This document shows positions 1 to 12,900 of a stretch of DNA of 64,000 nt, piece by piece. The first letter of the stretch is position 1; every line of letters begins with the position of its first letter. The DNA is from Alnus glutinosa (Eukaryota > Streptophyta > Magnoliopsida > Fagales > Betulaceae). Both the position numbers and the translations under genes were made by a program. The notes beneath the pieces are model-generated. The model was not told where the DNA came from. It saw only the letters and a list, made by a program, of their open reading frames with translations, and did not search any database. The stretch is taken from NCBI RefSeq assembly GCF_958979055.1, contig NC_084888.1, positions 5,102,001 to 5,166,000 on the forward strand, read 5' to 3'.

Positions 1-103
1 CCCCGACGAGTTGTTTGTTCTTTTTGCAGGATCGAAGTTATAGATCAGAACCCAACAGCGAATCACTAGGCGACACGTCACCATACCGGAAACTGTACCA
101 ACA
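1..103 (+). repeat. 3' end of the 5' LTR of a Tat-type gypsy element (cut by window edge)
   Basis: These 103 bases align without gaps to 14468-14570, the end of the 3' LTR, with four differences, all transitions. They are followed at once by a primer-binding site, as expected for the end of a 5' LTR. The LTR ends in CA here; the 3' copy has decayed to TA. The rest of this LTR lies left of the window. Confidence 0.9.
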
Positions 104-106
104 GTT

Positions 107-123
107 TGGCGCCGTCTGTGGGA
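107..123 (+). other. Primer-binding site of the Tat-type retrotransposon
   Basis: The sequence TGGCGCCGTCTGTGGGA begins three bases after the LTR end. This tRNA-complementary site is typical of non-chromoviral Tat-type gypsy elements of plants. It fixes the plus orientation of the element. Confidence 0.85.
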
Positions 124-157
124 ACGATAAGTTGTTCTTACGAAAAACAAATCCGCG

Positions 158-2338
158 ATGGTGACAACGAGACGTTCCAACCCGGCTCAAAATGAAACCC
201 TAGAAGAGGTGCCACCCGCCAACTGAGACGATGTTTGTGGAGAAGCAGAATCTGCTGGACCAGAGGCCAGAATAACCCAACTAAGTCAACAGTTGGCCCA
301 GGCACAGAAGAATGTGGAGGATTTGCTGGCTCAGAATGCTGTGCTCCTAGCCGCTCAGACTCTGCCGCCATTCAATCATGATGCAGTCGATGGGACAAAC
401 CCTGAGGGAAATCCCGAAGGGTCAGGAGAGAGAGCCGGGCCGCGGAACGAGGACCATGGAGAGCCCGTGAATCCGGTTCCACCAACAGAGTTCGAAAGGA
501 GGTTGCAGAAGATGGTCCAAGACCTGGGTGCAAAATACGATGCACTGTCGAAAACAATTGATCAGAAGCGAGATGGGAAGGAGTCTCTCGTTGACAACCT
601 CTTTCAGCACAAGGAGTCGATATTCACCGAAGAAGTATCCAACTTCGATCTACCCGGAAGATTTAAGGTACCTGACATCCCTGTTTTTTCAGGCAGCGAA
701 GATCCGGTGGAGCACTTGGACAATTTTCGATCCCATGTCTCCCTGCACAAGACCCCAGATGCTGTGGCATGCCGAGCTTTTCCTCTCACCTTGTCAGGAA
801 AGGCCCGAGACTGGCTCAGGAATCTTCCCCCGAGGTCGATTGATTGTTTCGACGCCCTTGGAAGGAAATTCCTGGCCCAGTTCGTATCCGGAAGAGCCAG
901 AAGAAAACCCCGAGGGTACCTACTCTCTGTACGGCAAGGGCCTAACGAGTCTCTAAAAGACTACCTATGGAGATTCAACCAGGAAAAGCTAGACACAGAG
1001 AGTGCACCAGATGATTTCATCTACGGTGCAATTTTCCAAGGGTTGAAGAAAGATGGACCTCTGATGGCAGAACTGGCGTTGAAACCACCGAAAGATCTTC
1101 ATACCTTTATGGTGAAGATGGACAGGTACATCAATCAGGAAGAAACGCTCCGAGCCCTTCTCGATAACTCCCAGCAACAACAACAACCATCCACCGAGAA
1201 GCCCAAGAAAAAGAAGAATCCTGAACCCATACAGGATGCCGGTCTCGGAAGATACAAGAAGGCAAAGAAGAATTTCGGAGACTACAAGTGGACACCATTG
1301 AACGCCTCTCTCACGGAGGTGCTTACGGAACTCAAAAAAGATCCGAATTACCAGAGACCGAGACCCATTCCAGGAGATCCGCCCCCGCGCCTGGCTCACA
1401 AATACTGTGCCTTCCATGATTCATATGGTCATCTGACCGAGCAGTGTGTATCATTGAGGCAATTGATCGAGAAATTCATCGAGAATGGGAAACTAGTCCG
1501 ATTTCTCGTCAATGAGAGGAATCATCAAGAGCGAGACCAATATCCGCGGCCAAGGAGGGAGGAGGATTGGGATGACAGGAGAAATTATCAACCGAGACAA
1601 GAAGAAAGAAGAAGAAGAAGCCGAGAGCCAGCACCTCGACATTGGAGGGATGAAAGAAGGGAGAGAAGTAGGAGCAGACCTCGGGTGGCGCAGCAAGGCA
1701 ATCTCCCTATCATCCACACTATCTCGGGAGGATTTGGAGGAGGAGGCGAGTCCAACTCGGCTCGGAAGGCGTATGCCAGGCAGCTGGACGATTTTGAAGT
1801 ATATTCGGTCCAGAAGCCCCCAAAGTCTCGGAAATACAACTCTCTGGTTATAGAGTTCTCTGATGATGATTATGCTGGGGTCTCACTTCCGCATACAGAC
1901 GCCCTTGTGGTCACCTTGACCATAGCAAATTATCAGACTCGGCGGATCCTCGTTGACACAGGGAGCTCGGCTGATATTCTGTTTAAATCAGCTTTCGATT
2001 ACATGGGTGTTCCACGAGAAAAGGTGGTCCCGGTCTCATGCCAGTTACAGGGTTTTGCTGGAGAAAAGGTGCTGCCTCTCAGTTCTATTGATCTTCCTGT
2101 AACGGCAGGGACTTATCCGAGGCAAAAGGTCATTATGGTAAAGTTCCTAATGGTTGACAAAGTCTCGGCCTACAATGCTATCATAGGACGGACAGCTCTC
2201 AACGACTTCAAAGCTGTGACTTCAACACCGCATTTCAGTATGAAGTTTTCAACAGAAGAAGGAGTTGGAGAGGTAAAGGGGGACCAGAAGGAGGCTAGGC
2301 GTTTCTACAATCTGTCCTTAAAAGACACCCCGAGGTAG
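158..2338 (+). pseudogene. Retrotransposon gag-protease (Tat-type gypsy), broken by an early stop
   Basis: This encodes the capsid/nucleocapsid polyprotein and aspartic protease of the element. The first in-frame ATG is at 158, but an in-frame TGA at 224-226 interrupts it. The frame is then open from 227 to the TAG at 2336-2338. Visible parts in order: an N-terminal helical segment; a retrotransposon gag core (about 720-1150); a basic Arg/Glu-rich stretch (about 1520-1690); a zinc-knuckle-like motif with C, H, H, C near 1405-1446; and a retropepsin active site VDTGSSAD near 1952-1975. A second in-frame stop, TAA, is at 2375-2377, before reverse transcriptase. In related elements gag and pol are usually continuous, so I infer the stops are decay. 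No typical gene of the host is present here. Confidence 0.88.
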
Positions 2339-2386
2339 CACAGTCTGGGGGAGAAAACTAAGGAAGATGGAAAATAACAATCACCG

Positions 2387-3905
2387 TTGGGGGAGACTGT
2401 GGAAGCCTTAGAGGAGTTCGAAATAGGTGACTCAGGAAAGAAAGTTCATATAGGCTCACAACTCCCTCAACCTATGAAGGAAGATCTGGTGGCGTTCTTG
2501 AGGTGCAACAATGATGTATTTGCCTGGAGCCATGAAGATATGCCGGGGATTGATCCCTCGGTTATTGTCCATAAGCTAAATGTGGACCCAAATTATCGCC
2601 TTGTAAAACAGAGAATGAGGGTTTTTGCTGCCGAAAGGAACATGGCTGTTGCGGAAGAGGTAGAGAAGTTGCTGAAAGCTGGATTCATCCGAGAGGTGGA
2701 TTATCCCGAATGGCTGGCCAATGTGGTGCTGGTAAAGAAGTCTAATGGCAAGTGAGGATGTACGTAGATTTCACCGACTTGAATAAAGCATGTCTGAAGG
2801 ATAGCTTTCCTCTGCCTCGGATAGATTTATTGGTTGATTCGACGACCGGACACGAGCTCTTAAGCTTTATGGATGCCTTCTCGGGATACAATCAAATCCA
2901 CATGGAAGAAGCAGACCAAAAAAAAACTGCTTTCATTACAGACCGAGGACTTTATTGCTATAAGATGATGCCCTTCGGTCTGAAGAATGCGGGAGCCACG
3001 TATCAGCGACTTGTGAACCAGATGTTTCAAAATCAAATTGGCCGAAACGTTGAAGTATACGTAGATGACCTGCTGGTTAAAAGTAATCGGGCAAACAAAC
3101 ACATAGAAGACCTCCGAGAGACTTTTCGGACTCTAAGAGAATACAACATGAAGCTCAACCCCGCGAAGTGTGCCTTCGGAGTTTCTTCAGGCAAGTTTCT
3201 GGGGTTCATGGTGTCACAGAGGGGCATTGAAGCTAATCCAGAGAAGGTTAGGGCCGTCCTTGAAATGGAAGCCCCGAGAACAACAAAGCAACTCCAACGG
3301 CTGACAGGAAGGATCGCGGCTCTGAATCGGTTCATATCAAGGTCAACAGATAAGTGCCTTCCTTTCTTTAAGATTTTAAGAAAAGCATTTATGTGGAGTA
3401 AGGAGTGTGAGGAAGCTTTCGGGAAGTTGAAGGAATACCTAACCAACCCACCATTGTTGAGCCGCCCAACCGAAGGGGAGATACTTTATCTCTATCTGGC
3501 AGTGTCTCCCTCAGTGGTAAGCTCGGCGCTAGTCCGAAAAGATTCAGGAGTTCAGAAACCAGTTTACTTTACAAGTAAAGCATTACATGGCGCGGAAGAA
3601 AGGTATCATCGGATCGAGAAGTTGGCATTTGCTTTGATTATTTCGACCAGAAGATTGAGGCCATACTTCCAGGCTCATGCTATCAGAGTCTTAACCGAAT
3701 ATTCGATGAAGAAGATTTTGCAAAAACCTGACCTCTTGGGAAGATTAGTCAACTGGGCGATGGAACTCGGACAATTTGATATCGAGTTTCATCCTCGGAC
3801 GGCTATCAAGGGACAGGTTCTGGCAGATTTCCTGGTAGAATTCTGCAACATCCCTGAGGCAGAAGAACTTCCCAAGGAGTCAACCTGGGTTGTTTTTGTA
3901 GATTG
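2387..3905 (+). pseudogene. Retrotransposon pol: reverse transcriptase region, frameshifted
   Basis: This is the reverse transcriptase domain that would copy element RNA to DNA. The first part (2387-2755) covers the segment before and into the fingers. At about 2754 one base appears to be missing after the codons for SNGK, because the family sequence continues in the next frame (RMYVDFTDLNKA). The polymerase motif YVDD is at 3058-3069, with FSGYNQI and MPFGLKNAGATYQR before it. The frame ends early at 3904-3906, where a duplicated segment begins and shifts the frame. The reverse transcriptase is recognisable over its full length but cannot be made as one protein. Confidence 0.88.
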
Positions 3906-4147
3906 AGGCCATACTTCCAGGCTCATGCTATCAGAGTCTTAACCGAATATTCGATGAAGAAGATTTTGCAAAAACCTGACCTCTTGGGAAGATTAGTCAA
4001 CTGGGCGATGGAACTCGGACAATTTGATATCGAGTTTCATCCTCGGACGGCTATCAAGGGACAGGTTCTGGCAGATTTCCTGGTAGAATTCTGCAACATC
4101 CCTGAGGCAGAAGAACTTCCCAAGGAGTCAACCTGGGTTGTTTTTGT
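3652..4147 (+). repeat. 248-bp perfect tandem duplication inside pol
   Basis: The segment 3652-3899 is repeated directly as 3900-4147. I see no differences between the copies. It encodes the connection after reverse transcriptase and the start of RNase H. Because 248 is not a multiple of three, the duplication shifts the frame and creates a stop at 3904-3906. The perfect identity suggests it is younger than most other damage in the element. Confidence 0.92.
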
Positions 4148-4545
4148 AGATGGCTCCTCAACACAGGACAAGAATTCGGTTTTGCTGTAAAACTGGACTT
4201 CATCACAACGAACAATGAAGCTGAGTACGAAGCGGTGATAGCGGGTTTGGCATTATCCCGAGAAATGGGAGCAACTAATGTCGAAATCAGGAGTGACTCT
4301 CAGGTGGTCGTAGGCCAAGTCTAAGGACAATTCGAAGCATAAGAAGACCGAATGGCCAGGTATTTGGAAGAGGTGCGCTGATTCCAATCCTATTTCGAAA
4401 GGTTCGTCATCACAAAGATACCTCGGGAGGAAAACGTCCGAGCCGATGAGTTCTCGAAGATTGCATCGGGAACAGAAGAGGAGATTGAAGCATCCAGGAG
4501 GCAAATTATTGTTCTGACTGAGCCGTCAATAGCCCCGAGGACTAA
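3903..4545 (+). pseudogene. Retrotransposon RNase H region, internally deleted and stopped
   Basis: After the second copy of the duplication the reading reaches VDGSS, the start of the RNase H fold, then stops at 4188-4190. The later RNase H motif NEAEYEAVIAGL appears downstream in another frame (about 4206-4241). The stretch between VDGSS and that motif is shorter than in intact relatives, so part of the domain looks deleted. Further stops lie at 4322-4324 and near 4340. The NEAEYEA-type motif matches the RNase H of Tat-group elements. No function is expected. Confidence 0.75.
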
Positions 4546-5817
4546 TGTTATGGAGACAGATTCAGCACCAGATGAACCAGAATGGGCAAGGGACATTATC
4601 CAGTTCCTCAGAAATGGGTTGCTGCCCGAAGACAAGGTCGCAGTTCGGAGGGTGAAGATACAGGCAGCAAGGTTTTGCCTTCTCGGGGAGATACTGTACA
4701 AAAGAGGATATTTCGAACCCCTGCTCAAATGCCTCTCCAAGGCCGAGTCGAATTATGTCCTTAGGGAGATTCATGAAGGTGTGTGCGGAGACCACTCAGG
4801 AGGAAGGATGCTGGCGCAAAAAGCCATCCAAGCAGGCTATTATTGGCCTACAATCAAAAAAGATTCGGCTCTTCTCGTCAAAACCTGTGACAAATGCCAG
4901 AGATTTTCAAGAATTATGAAAGCAAGTCCGGAGAAGCTAACCCCCCTCACTTATCCATGGCCATTTGCAAAATAGGGGTGGATATAGTTGGCCCAATGCC
5001 GGTAGGGAAAGGTGGAAGAAAGTTCTTGGTTGTAGCTGTAGATTATTTTACTAAATAGGCAGAAGCAGAAGCATTAGCAGCTATAACCACAGCAAACATT
5101 ATAACTTTCCTCTAGAAGTCGGTGGTGTGCAGGTTCGGGATTCCTCATGCTTTCGTCATAGATAATGGGAAGCAGTTTGACTGTGAACCATTTCAGAAGT
5201 GGTGTTCGGAGCTCCATATCCGAAACCATTATGCTTCAGTACTTTACCCAAAGGCAAACGGTCAGGTAGAGGCGACGAATAAGACCCTGGTAAAGACTAT
5301 GAAGAAAAAGCTTGATAAGAAGAAAGGAGCATGGGTTGAATATGTCCCAGAGGTGCTGTGGTTGTACCGAACCACAAGAAGAACTCCAACAGGCGAGACA
5401 CCATTCTCATTTACATATGGAACCGAGGCAGTGATACTAGTCGAAGTAAGATCTCCAAGCTTCCTTGTAGCTCACTACAATCCAGGACTCAATGACTAAA
5501 AAGCTAAGGTACATCTGGATCTTTTGCAAGAGAAAAGAGTCGACGCTCAAGTCACATGGGCAGCATATCAGAATCGAACGGCTCGGTACTTTAACAAACA
5601 TGTGGTACCCAGAAAGTTCCAGCTCGGAGATTGGGTACTCAGGAAGGTGAGCTTGATAACGAAAGATCCAGCGGAAGGCAAAATGGGACCCGAATGGGAA
5701 GGCCCCTATAAGGTAGTAGGATGCCATCAGAAGGGAGCTTACCGCTTAATGACTGAGACAGGGAAGATACTCCCGAGATCATGGAATGCCAAGCACCTGA
5801 AGAAATATTTTATGTAA
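4546..5817 (+). pseudogene. Retrotransposon integrase, with stops
   Basis: The integrase would insert element DNA into the genome. A zinc-binding HHCC motif is visible at about 4768-4905 (HEGVCGDH and CDKC). The catalytic core follows, with the three acidic positions in VDIVGP (about 4978), IDNGKQF (about 5158) and GQVEATN (about 5260). A C-terminal chromatin/DNA-binding segment ends at the TAA 5815-5817. Damage: a stop and frame change near 4973, TAG at about 5056 and 5113 where the family usually has Trp, and TAA near 5497. The element therefore cannot mobilise itself with this copy. Confidence 0.85.
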
Positions 5818-5943
5818 TTTTTTGCTTTTTCTAAACAATTTCATATTCAATAAAGAATGTTTATTTCCAGTGCATATTAACAATTGCAGAAATCCGAGAA
5901 TTAATCTGAGTTATACTTAGAAAAGAATCCACTTGCATCATTT

Positions 5944-6700
5944 TCTCGAACAACCCGAGAGGGTCATGGAAAGGATGCAGTAGAAAGAAATCCCTCGATT
6001 AGGGGTTATGGAAAGACTGAGAATGTCTGAAGCTTCTCGGTTAGTCCAACACCTAGAACAGGAAAGAACAGAGAGTCTGGTATCAGAGCCAGGTTGGAAG
6101 CACTTCTCCTCCCCAAAGATGATCAAGCTACATCAGCGTCCATCTGACTCCCCACCTCGAACGACTTGAAAGAGTTATGGTAGGGATGTTCGGGAAAGAA
6201 ATCCGCCCGAATTCTTTCCTCGAACAACCTGAAAGGGTCATGGAAAGGATACAAAGGGTTGAAACCCCTCGGTTGGGGGTTTCCGAAGGATGAGGACTAG
6301 GATTCGCCCGAATCCTTTCCTCGGACAACCCGCAAGGGTCATGGAAAGGATACAAAGGGTTGAAACCCCTCGGTTGGGGGTTTTCCGGAGGATAAGGCTA
6401 AGGATATCCAAAGAAGAATCCACCCGAATCCTTTCCTCGAACAGCCCGGAAGGGTCAGGGAAAGGATGCAAAGAGTTGAAACCTCCAGATTGAAGGTTTT
6501 CCGAAGGATAAGATGATGGATATCCCGATTAGAATCCGCCCGAATCCTCTCCTCGAACAACCCGAAAGGGTCATGGAAAGGATTCAATGGGAAGAAACCC
6601 CTCGGTTGGGGGTTTCTGAAGGGATAAGATTAAGAACTGGTTCAAATCCTTTCCTCGGACGACCCGAAAGGGTTATGGAAAGGATACCACGACAAAGTTG
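5944..6700 (+). repeat. Tandem repeats in the 3' untranslated region of the Tat element
   Basis: A unit of about 100-116 bp is repeated. The landmark CCTCGAACAACCCGAAAGGG and its variants occur at about 5944, 6219, 6319, 6435, 6551 and 6653. Each unit also carries a block near 'ACCCCTCGGTTGGGGGTTT'. Short tandem arrays between pol and the 3' LTR are a known feature of Tat/Ogre-type elements and can seed satellite DNA. Overlapping open frames here on both strands come from the repeats and are not genes. Confidence 0.85.
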
Positions 6701-6930
6701 AAAAATCTAAAGGACAAAAGCATACAAGATAGTCTCTTCCTCAGATGACTTGAAGAGACTATAGGAAGAATATCAAAGTAAAAGGCTCCTCCGAATACTA
6801 TGATTATTCAAGATCAAAGAAGAGAGAATCAAAAGGTAAGAGTTTCATTCAAAATATTTCATTTCATATTTGAAGTCCTTTATAGGTTAAAAAAAAAGAA
6901 AAAAAAGAAAAATTCAGGCCCGAGAAGCTT

Positions 6931-9900
6931 TTAGCTTGCGGCATCGTCAAGAGGATCCTCTCGAGGATCTGGCGCGTCATCACCCCAACTCGGAACATCG
7001 GGCATAAATTCCTTATCGAACTCTTCCATCTCTAAGATGGCTTCTTCAGGAAAACCAACAAGCAGCGGGCCAACCGTCTCGGGGTCAAATTTATATTGGG
7101 GATTCGTTACCAGAGTTTGAAAATTTTCGAAACCCCAATTGCACTCCCGAGCCTAACTCTGGTCCCGAAGGAATGGTACATAGCTCAATTGTTTCAGATA
7201 ACGCTTGAGCTTTGCCCGATCTGTGTCATATCTGGCCCTGAGCCTAATTAAGAGGCTCTCTGAGTGGTCCTGTGCCTTAACAGCTTTATTTCTCTCGGCC
7301 TCAAGTCTTTCAACTTCAGCTTTCAGTTTGTCCTTTTCGGCTTTGGCATTCATAGCATTTTTGCACGCTTCGGAGCATTCGTTCTACACGACCGACAAAC
7401 GAAGGGACAACTAATCTGCACGATCCAGCTCGGTAGAAAGGCTTGCAACGGAACATGTGTCACGCCCCCGTTTTGGGATATAAGGGAAACGCGAACTTGA
7501 ATGCTAAAAACAAACATTTTAAATGGAAGCGTGCATTTACAACATATAAATTTTAAACTTCCTACTCTCTTAAACCTTTCTATTTATAATTCTTTACAAA
7601 GTCATGAACTCCAAAAGGAACAAAACATACTATACAATACTAGGGTTTGGCCGGTTCATCACGAACTATCGCTCTCAGCGAGGTCTATGCCATTACAAGA
7701 AAAAGACTTCGTCTTACTGTTGTCATTTGGAAAGGGGTGGAGGAAAAAGGGGTGAGTTCGATAACTCAGTAAGGAAAATACAACACCAGGGGAATAAAAC
7801 ATGCTGTAAAACCTTCTTGCCATACTCTTTAGTCAAGCATAATGACAGATTTATTCTAACTTACTGAAAAGAATTAACTTCACATATGATGAATTGCATA
7901 ATGTAAATTGATTTACAACCTAACCCAATAGTATGTTGATTTTAATTTATTAAGGATGACTTGAGTATTTTTGTGTACTTTAAGAATTATGATGATGTTT
8001 AAGAGTATGAATATGATATGTAATTTTAGATTGAGTATAAGTTAGAAATTCAAGTTAAGAAAATTATTTAAGAAATGATATGCTAGACTGTTTATGTTTT
8101 ATAAAAAAAAACACATGTTAAAACATGATTCATAAAACGAAATGTATTGTTTTAGGACAGGTGGCATAGCATATGAACAATTAAATAGAATTTGAAGAAT
8201 ATGAATAATGGCATAAGAATGACAGTTTATGCAGATTAACAAGATGAACAATTAAACAGATTTTCTAATGATTCAGTAAATTCTTTTTATCAGTTTTCTC
8301 TTTAATCCTTTATCTGTAGTTTAACCCTTTACAGACTCTAAACCGCTGTTACCCGTGAGCGGAGCACGTTGGCTTTTCTCACACAGACCTATGGACTCAG
8401 CCTGTCGTCACAGGGGAGAGCCGTTCCGAGTTGGGGATCTTCCCTAGGTGAAGGCCAACCTCGGCTGGTAGCACACACCAACTTATGGTATGCTTGTCAT
8501 GCTACCCTATGGGTACCAATCCTAACTGTAATAGTGCCTCAGGGTTAAACAATTACTGCACATGAACGTTTTCTGTAATACTGTAGGCTCTGCTTTATCT
8601 GTATACTTTATTTCAAAACTGTAAGAGCCGCTTTCATAACTGTAGTCATGTGCAGAATTTAACTTTAGATTCTCTTTTCTTTCAAAACTGTATTCATGAA
8701 TAGAGTCATATTCTTTGGAATGCTCTATAGTCATAATTTTCAAATGCTCTCTTTTTCATCATTGTAAGTATGCATAATTTATAACTTTGAAATGTTTTTG
8801 ATCATATCTATAATTATGCATAAATCATAATTCTTAAAAAAAAATGCTCTTAACCAAAACTGTGATTTATGCTCAAAAGTCTTGAACAATATCATATGAG
8901 TAATAAAGCTTGGCATTAAAAATCACATGAGCAACGCTTTGTAAAATTCCCCAACACTTTTTCTCAAGATTTGTAAATAATCTTATTGGGGGTTTTTCGG
9001 TGTTGTATCCCCTTACCTGGATTTGCTATTGATGTTAGGATTGAGCTTTTACCTTAATAAAACACGAGGATAAATTTAGCTGAGCGTTCTGAAATTATAT
9101 CTTATGACTTTTCTTGAAAATCAGAGTAATCTAACTAACATCACTACCTTAGTGAACTAAATCCTCAATAGTTAGCAATTCCAACATATAAGAAGCAAGA
9201 AATCATTTGGCCTATTCACATAAATCCCCAAAAATCCATGACCCCCAGCAACAAGATATTAAACCAAACTCATGCCAATAAAGTCTCGCAAGTGCTAAAA
9301 AAGGAAATACATGTGTCTCTTAGCAGAAGATCCAACTTGACATCCATAAAAATCCTAATCACATTGATTCTTAAATCCTTGAATCCATAACCCATACTAA
9401 AGTCATTCACTAATGTCATCTTCCAGAATTTATTCTAAACATAACCAAATGAAATCACAATTTCCGGCACTAATATCCAAAATACCTTTTATTATATAAA
9501 ATCATCTTAATTAAAATAAAGTACTCTACATATCTTCAAAATCCCAACAATCTCAAATATGTGTATTCAACCAACTACAATAAAAATATCAAAGCCATTT
9601 AAAATTCCAACTTCAACCAGTTCTAAATCAGCCACTAAAAACATAGATAAGAACCCCTTGATTTTTAATTAAAAGCCATTTCCAACCGTACTAATTTCAC
9701 AATTGCTTTTCTTAAAACAGTGGATAAATCCAGCTTTAAAAATCATTTCAAAAATCACCCACATAATCCATTGGCCGAAACACCACCTAGAAAAACAAGA
9801 CACTACTCACTACTGCTAGAGCACACACCCACTAGCTGAAACAGGAACAATCCACAACCCATCATAATCCACAGTTTACACCTCAAACGACCAAGAATCA

Positions 9901-12900
9901 TCCACAACCAATATTCAAAATAAACCCATTAAATCTGCTACAGAGCATCAAAATTTGATCAAAAAAATCCATTAATAATCACCCAAAATAACTCAAACAG
10001 ATTACAAGAAATTACTAAGTTTACCTTGATAATTTTCCGTTCAAAGCTAAGAAAACCACCAAAAAGAACTTGTCAAAGGAACGATCCTCAGCCCAGTCGC
10101 CGGAATCGCACCTCCAAATTGTCGAAAATCGCTTCCCAGGACACCAGAAATCGCCGGTCTTGACCACCATCGATCGGGTCTTCTTCGGGTTTGATGGGTC
10201 GTTCGGGTTTCACGGCCACTCGGGTCCTCCACGATCGGCCGGAAATCGGCCTGGGCTCCACCGGAATCGACTTGTCTCGCCGGAAAACGGTTCCTAGAGG
10301 GTCGGCCACCGCAGCTTCACCAGAGGATCCTTCAACGGTCAGATCTCCTCCGGCTCTCCCTCTCTGTCTCGCCTCTGTCAGACCCACTGGAAATCGGGTT
10401 CTAATCCCACCGGCGTCGATCCACCGGAGAATCGCGCCACCTGGGTCGACGGTTCGCCGGTTCTCTCCTCTCCCTTCGATTTCTCCCTGTCTCCCGATCT
10501 CTTACTTCCCCTTTCTCGGCATCTCTCTCCCTGTTTCACTCTCTCTCTATCTCTCGAATCTCTCTCTCTTCTCATCTCTCTCTCTCTTCTCATCTCTCTA
10601 TCTCTCCCTGTCGACATCTCTCTCTCTCTCCCTCAGTCTCTCGCTCACTCTCTGTCTCCCCCCGTACTCGTGTGAGAAGAAAGAAAGAAGAAGAACTAAA
10701 AGAAGCAGGAAGAAGATGATGAAAAAAAAAATAATAATAATAATAATAAATAAAGAAGGAAACAACTTGCACGGCAAGTTGTTTGATTTTTTTTTTTTTA
10801 ATAAGTTACTTACTAAGTTATATATATATATATATATATATTATTATTATTATGTCTAATAAATCTGGGATATTACAACGTGTGTACCGCTCATTGGCCT
10901 CCAGTACTTCTTTCTTCAAAAGAGCATTGGCAGAACGCATCTCGAATATAGTCGAGTCCCGAGATGCGAGTTCCTCATCCTTAGATCGAAGAAGGGCCTT
11001 CAGTGCTGCAACTTTGTTCTCCAAGCCCGAGATGCGAGCTTGCACTTCGGGGGCAGGAACAGGAGGGGGCGCCGGACGATTTTCGTACTTCTGCCAAAGA
11101 GCTGTCATCTTCACAAGAAGCTATAAAGAGAAAAATAAGCAAATTCAGAGTCAAGAACCGAAAATTGGATAGAATGAAAAGGCCTGGTTTCAGAAACTTA
11201 CCTGATAATGAGAGATGATAATGCCTTGAGCAATCTTCTCGGGAGAAGACGCCCCTGCATTTTCCAGATACCCCTTGGGAATTAGGTTCTTTATGGCCTC
11301 CATTGGATGATCCAGAAGGCCTCTGCCCAAAACTTCAAAACCGGCTGAGACTCTAGAGGAAGAGCTGGGACCCACAGGAGGTACAACCCCTGTATTTGGA
11401 GCCGCATCGGACTCATCAGATCTTAATCTGGAAGGGCTGGCCTCAACACGAGACCCGCTCCTAGTAGAAGACTCGGGAAGCACACCTGCCTCAGGAATGA
11501 TGTTCTCGGAGTCGATCCGAGACCCTTCAGGCACTCCGAGATGGGGAGTTATTTCGGGTTGATTTGCACCCTGTACTTCAAAAGCGGCGCCCGGCATATC
11601 CAGACCAACCGCTTCCCGAGAATTTCTTGGCTCTTCAATATTTTCCACCTCAGGTGTTCCAGTATGAGTTTCAGATTGTACAGGTGGAGAACATGGTGCT
11701 TGGGGGGTGGCATGCCCCATTTCACAGTCGTCCTCGGGAGGTGGTGGAGTTCCTGGGCATTCTGAGGAAGGAGTTCGAGGAGTGCCTTCGGCCTCAAACT
11801 CTTCGATAAAAGGCTCATCTCGGGGGGAGCCAGCATCTTCATCCCTCTCTCCAAGAGATTCATCACCTGAAGGAGCGGGCTCTTGACGCACTTCCTCGGC
11901 ATCAGAAGGTCTTATAACCGCCTTGCCCCACATCCGCTCGGCCTCCAAGATCTTTTCAGCAATTCGGTCCTGGGCTGTGAATTTTCGCTTTCTGGCTAAA
12001 TGTTTTACCCTGCGCGTGACTTGTATGTCTCGGGCCTCAGGAACCGCTTTATCTTCTTCTCCAGATCTCTCTAGTTCCGGGGCAGTCACTGCAGAAGCTC
12101 CGAGAAGAGGTTCCTCAAAAGAAGTTTCTGCACCCTGTTCACCCTAGTATGATGCCTCGGAGCCGGACTCATCCTTTAAAACAAAGGAAGGAGCAGCACC
12201 AGCTTCTGGTGTAGGGGAAACTTCTGGAACAAAACCCCGAAAACTTGCAGATCCCTCTTCAACGTTTACTCCAGGTGACGGTACCGAAGGGGGAGTTCTC
12301 CTTGCACCCAAGGCAGCCAGAGGAACGTTCTGCTTCTTCCGCAGAGGAACATCCTCGGGAACTTCGGCACTTTTAAATGGCCTCTTCTTAGTAACAGGCC
12401 TCGGAGATGGAGGGGCATCATTCATCTTCTTAATAGCCCCTCTCTTGGTAACAAGCTGTTTGTCTCTCGGGATGTCGTATCCGAGAAACTGCCTTAAGTT
12501 CTCCTCGGTGACAAGATTGTCAAAGTCAACTTCCTCAAATTTTTCAACCTTGACCCTAACTGTGGACCACCCACTTATCTTCTTGACATCCTCCTGGTCG
12601 GATACGCTGAGTGAAGGGGGGTCGCTTTGGTCAGGTCGAAGCAATTGCCAGGTCCGAGGCATCTTACGGTTTTCGGGCAGAAGAGTACCCTCAGGGCATT
12701 CCCACTCCCCAGAAACTCTGAAAAATTGCATTTCCCAGAATTTGTTGTTTGTTAGCCCACTCTTGAGCTTGATGAAGACAGGCGGGTGACGAACACACAG
12801 TTCAATCTTCCCCTCCGAAGTTTGCCTCGGTCTGTAGATGTTGAAAAATTGCAGAATCTGCATCTCCTTTTTCAGCACGAGCCTCCAGAGGATGTACGAA

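Noticed and set aside
10191..10859. 222-codon frame (and opposite-strand frames) in the nested LTR
   Set aside because: It is rich in Ser/Leu from CT repeats and lies inside a non-coding solo-LTR-like element; no family resemblance.
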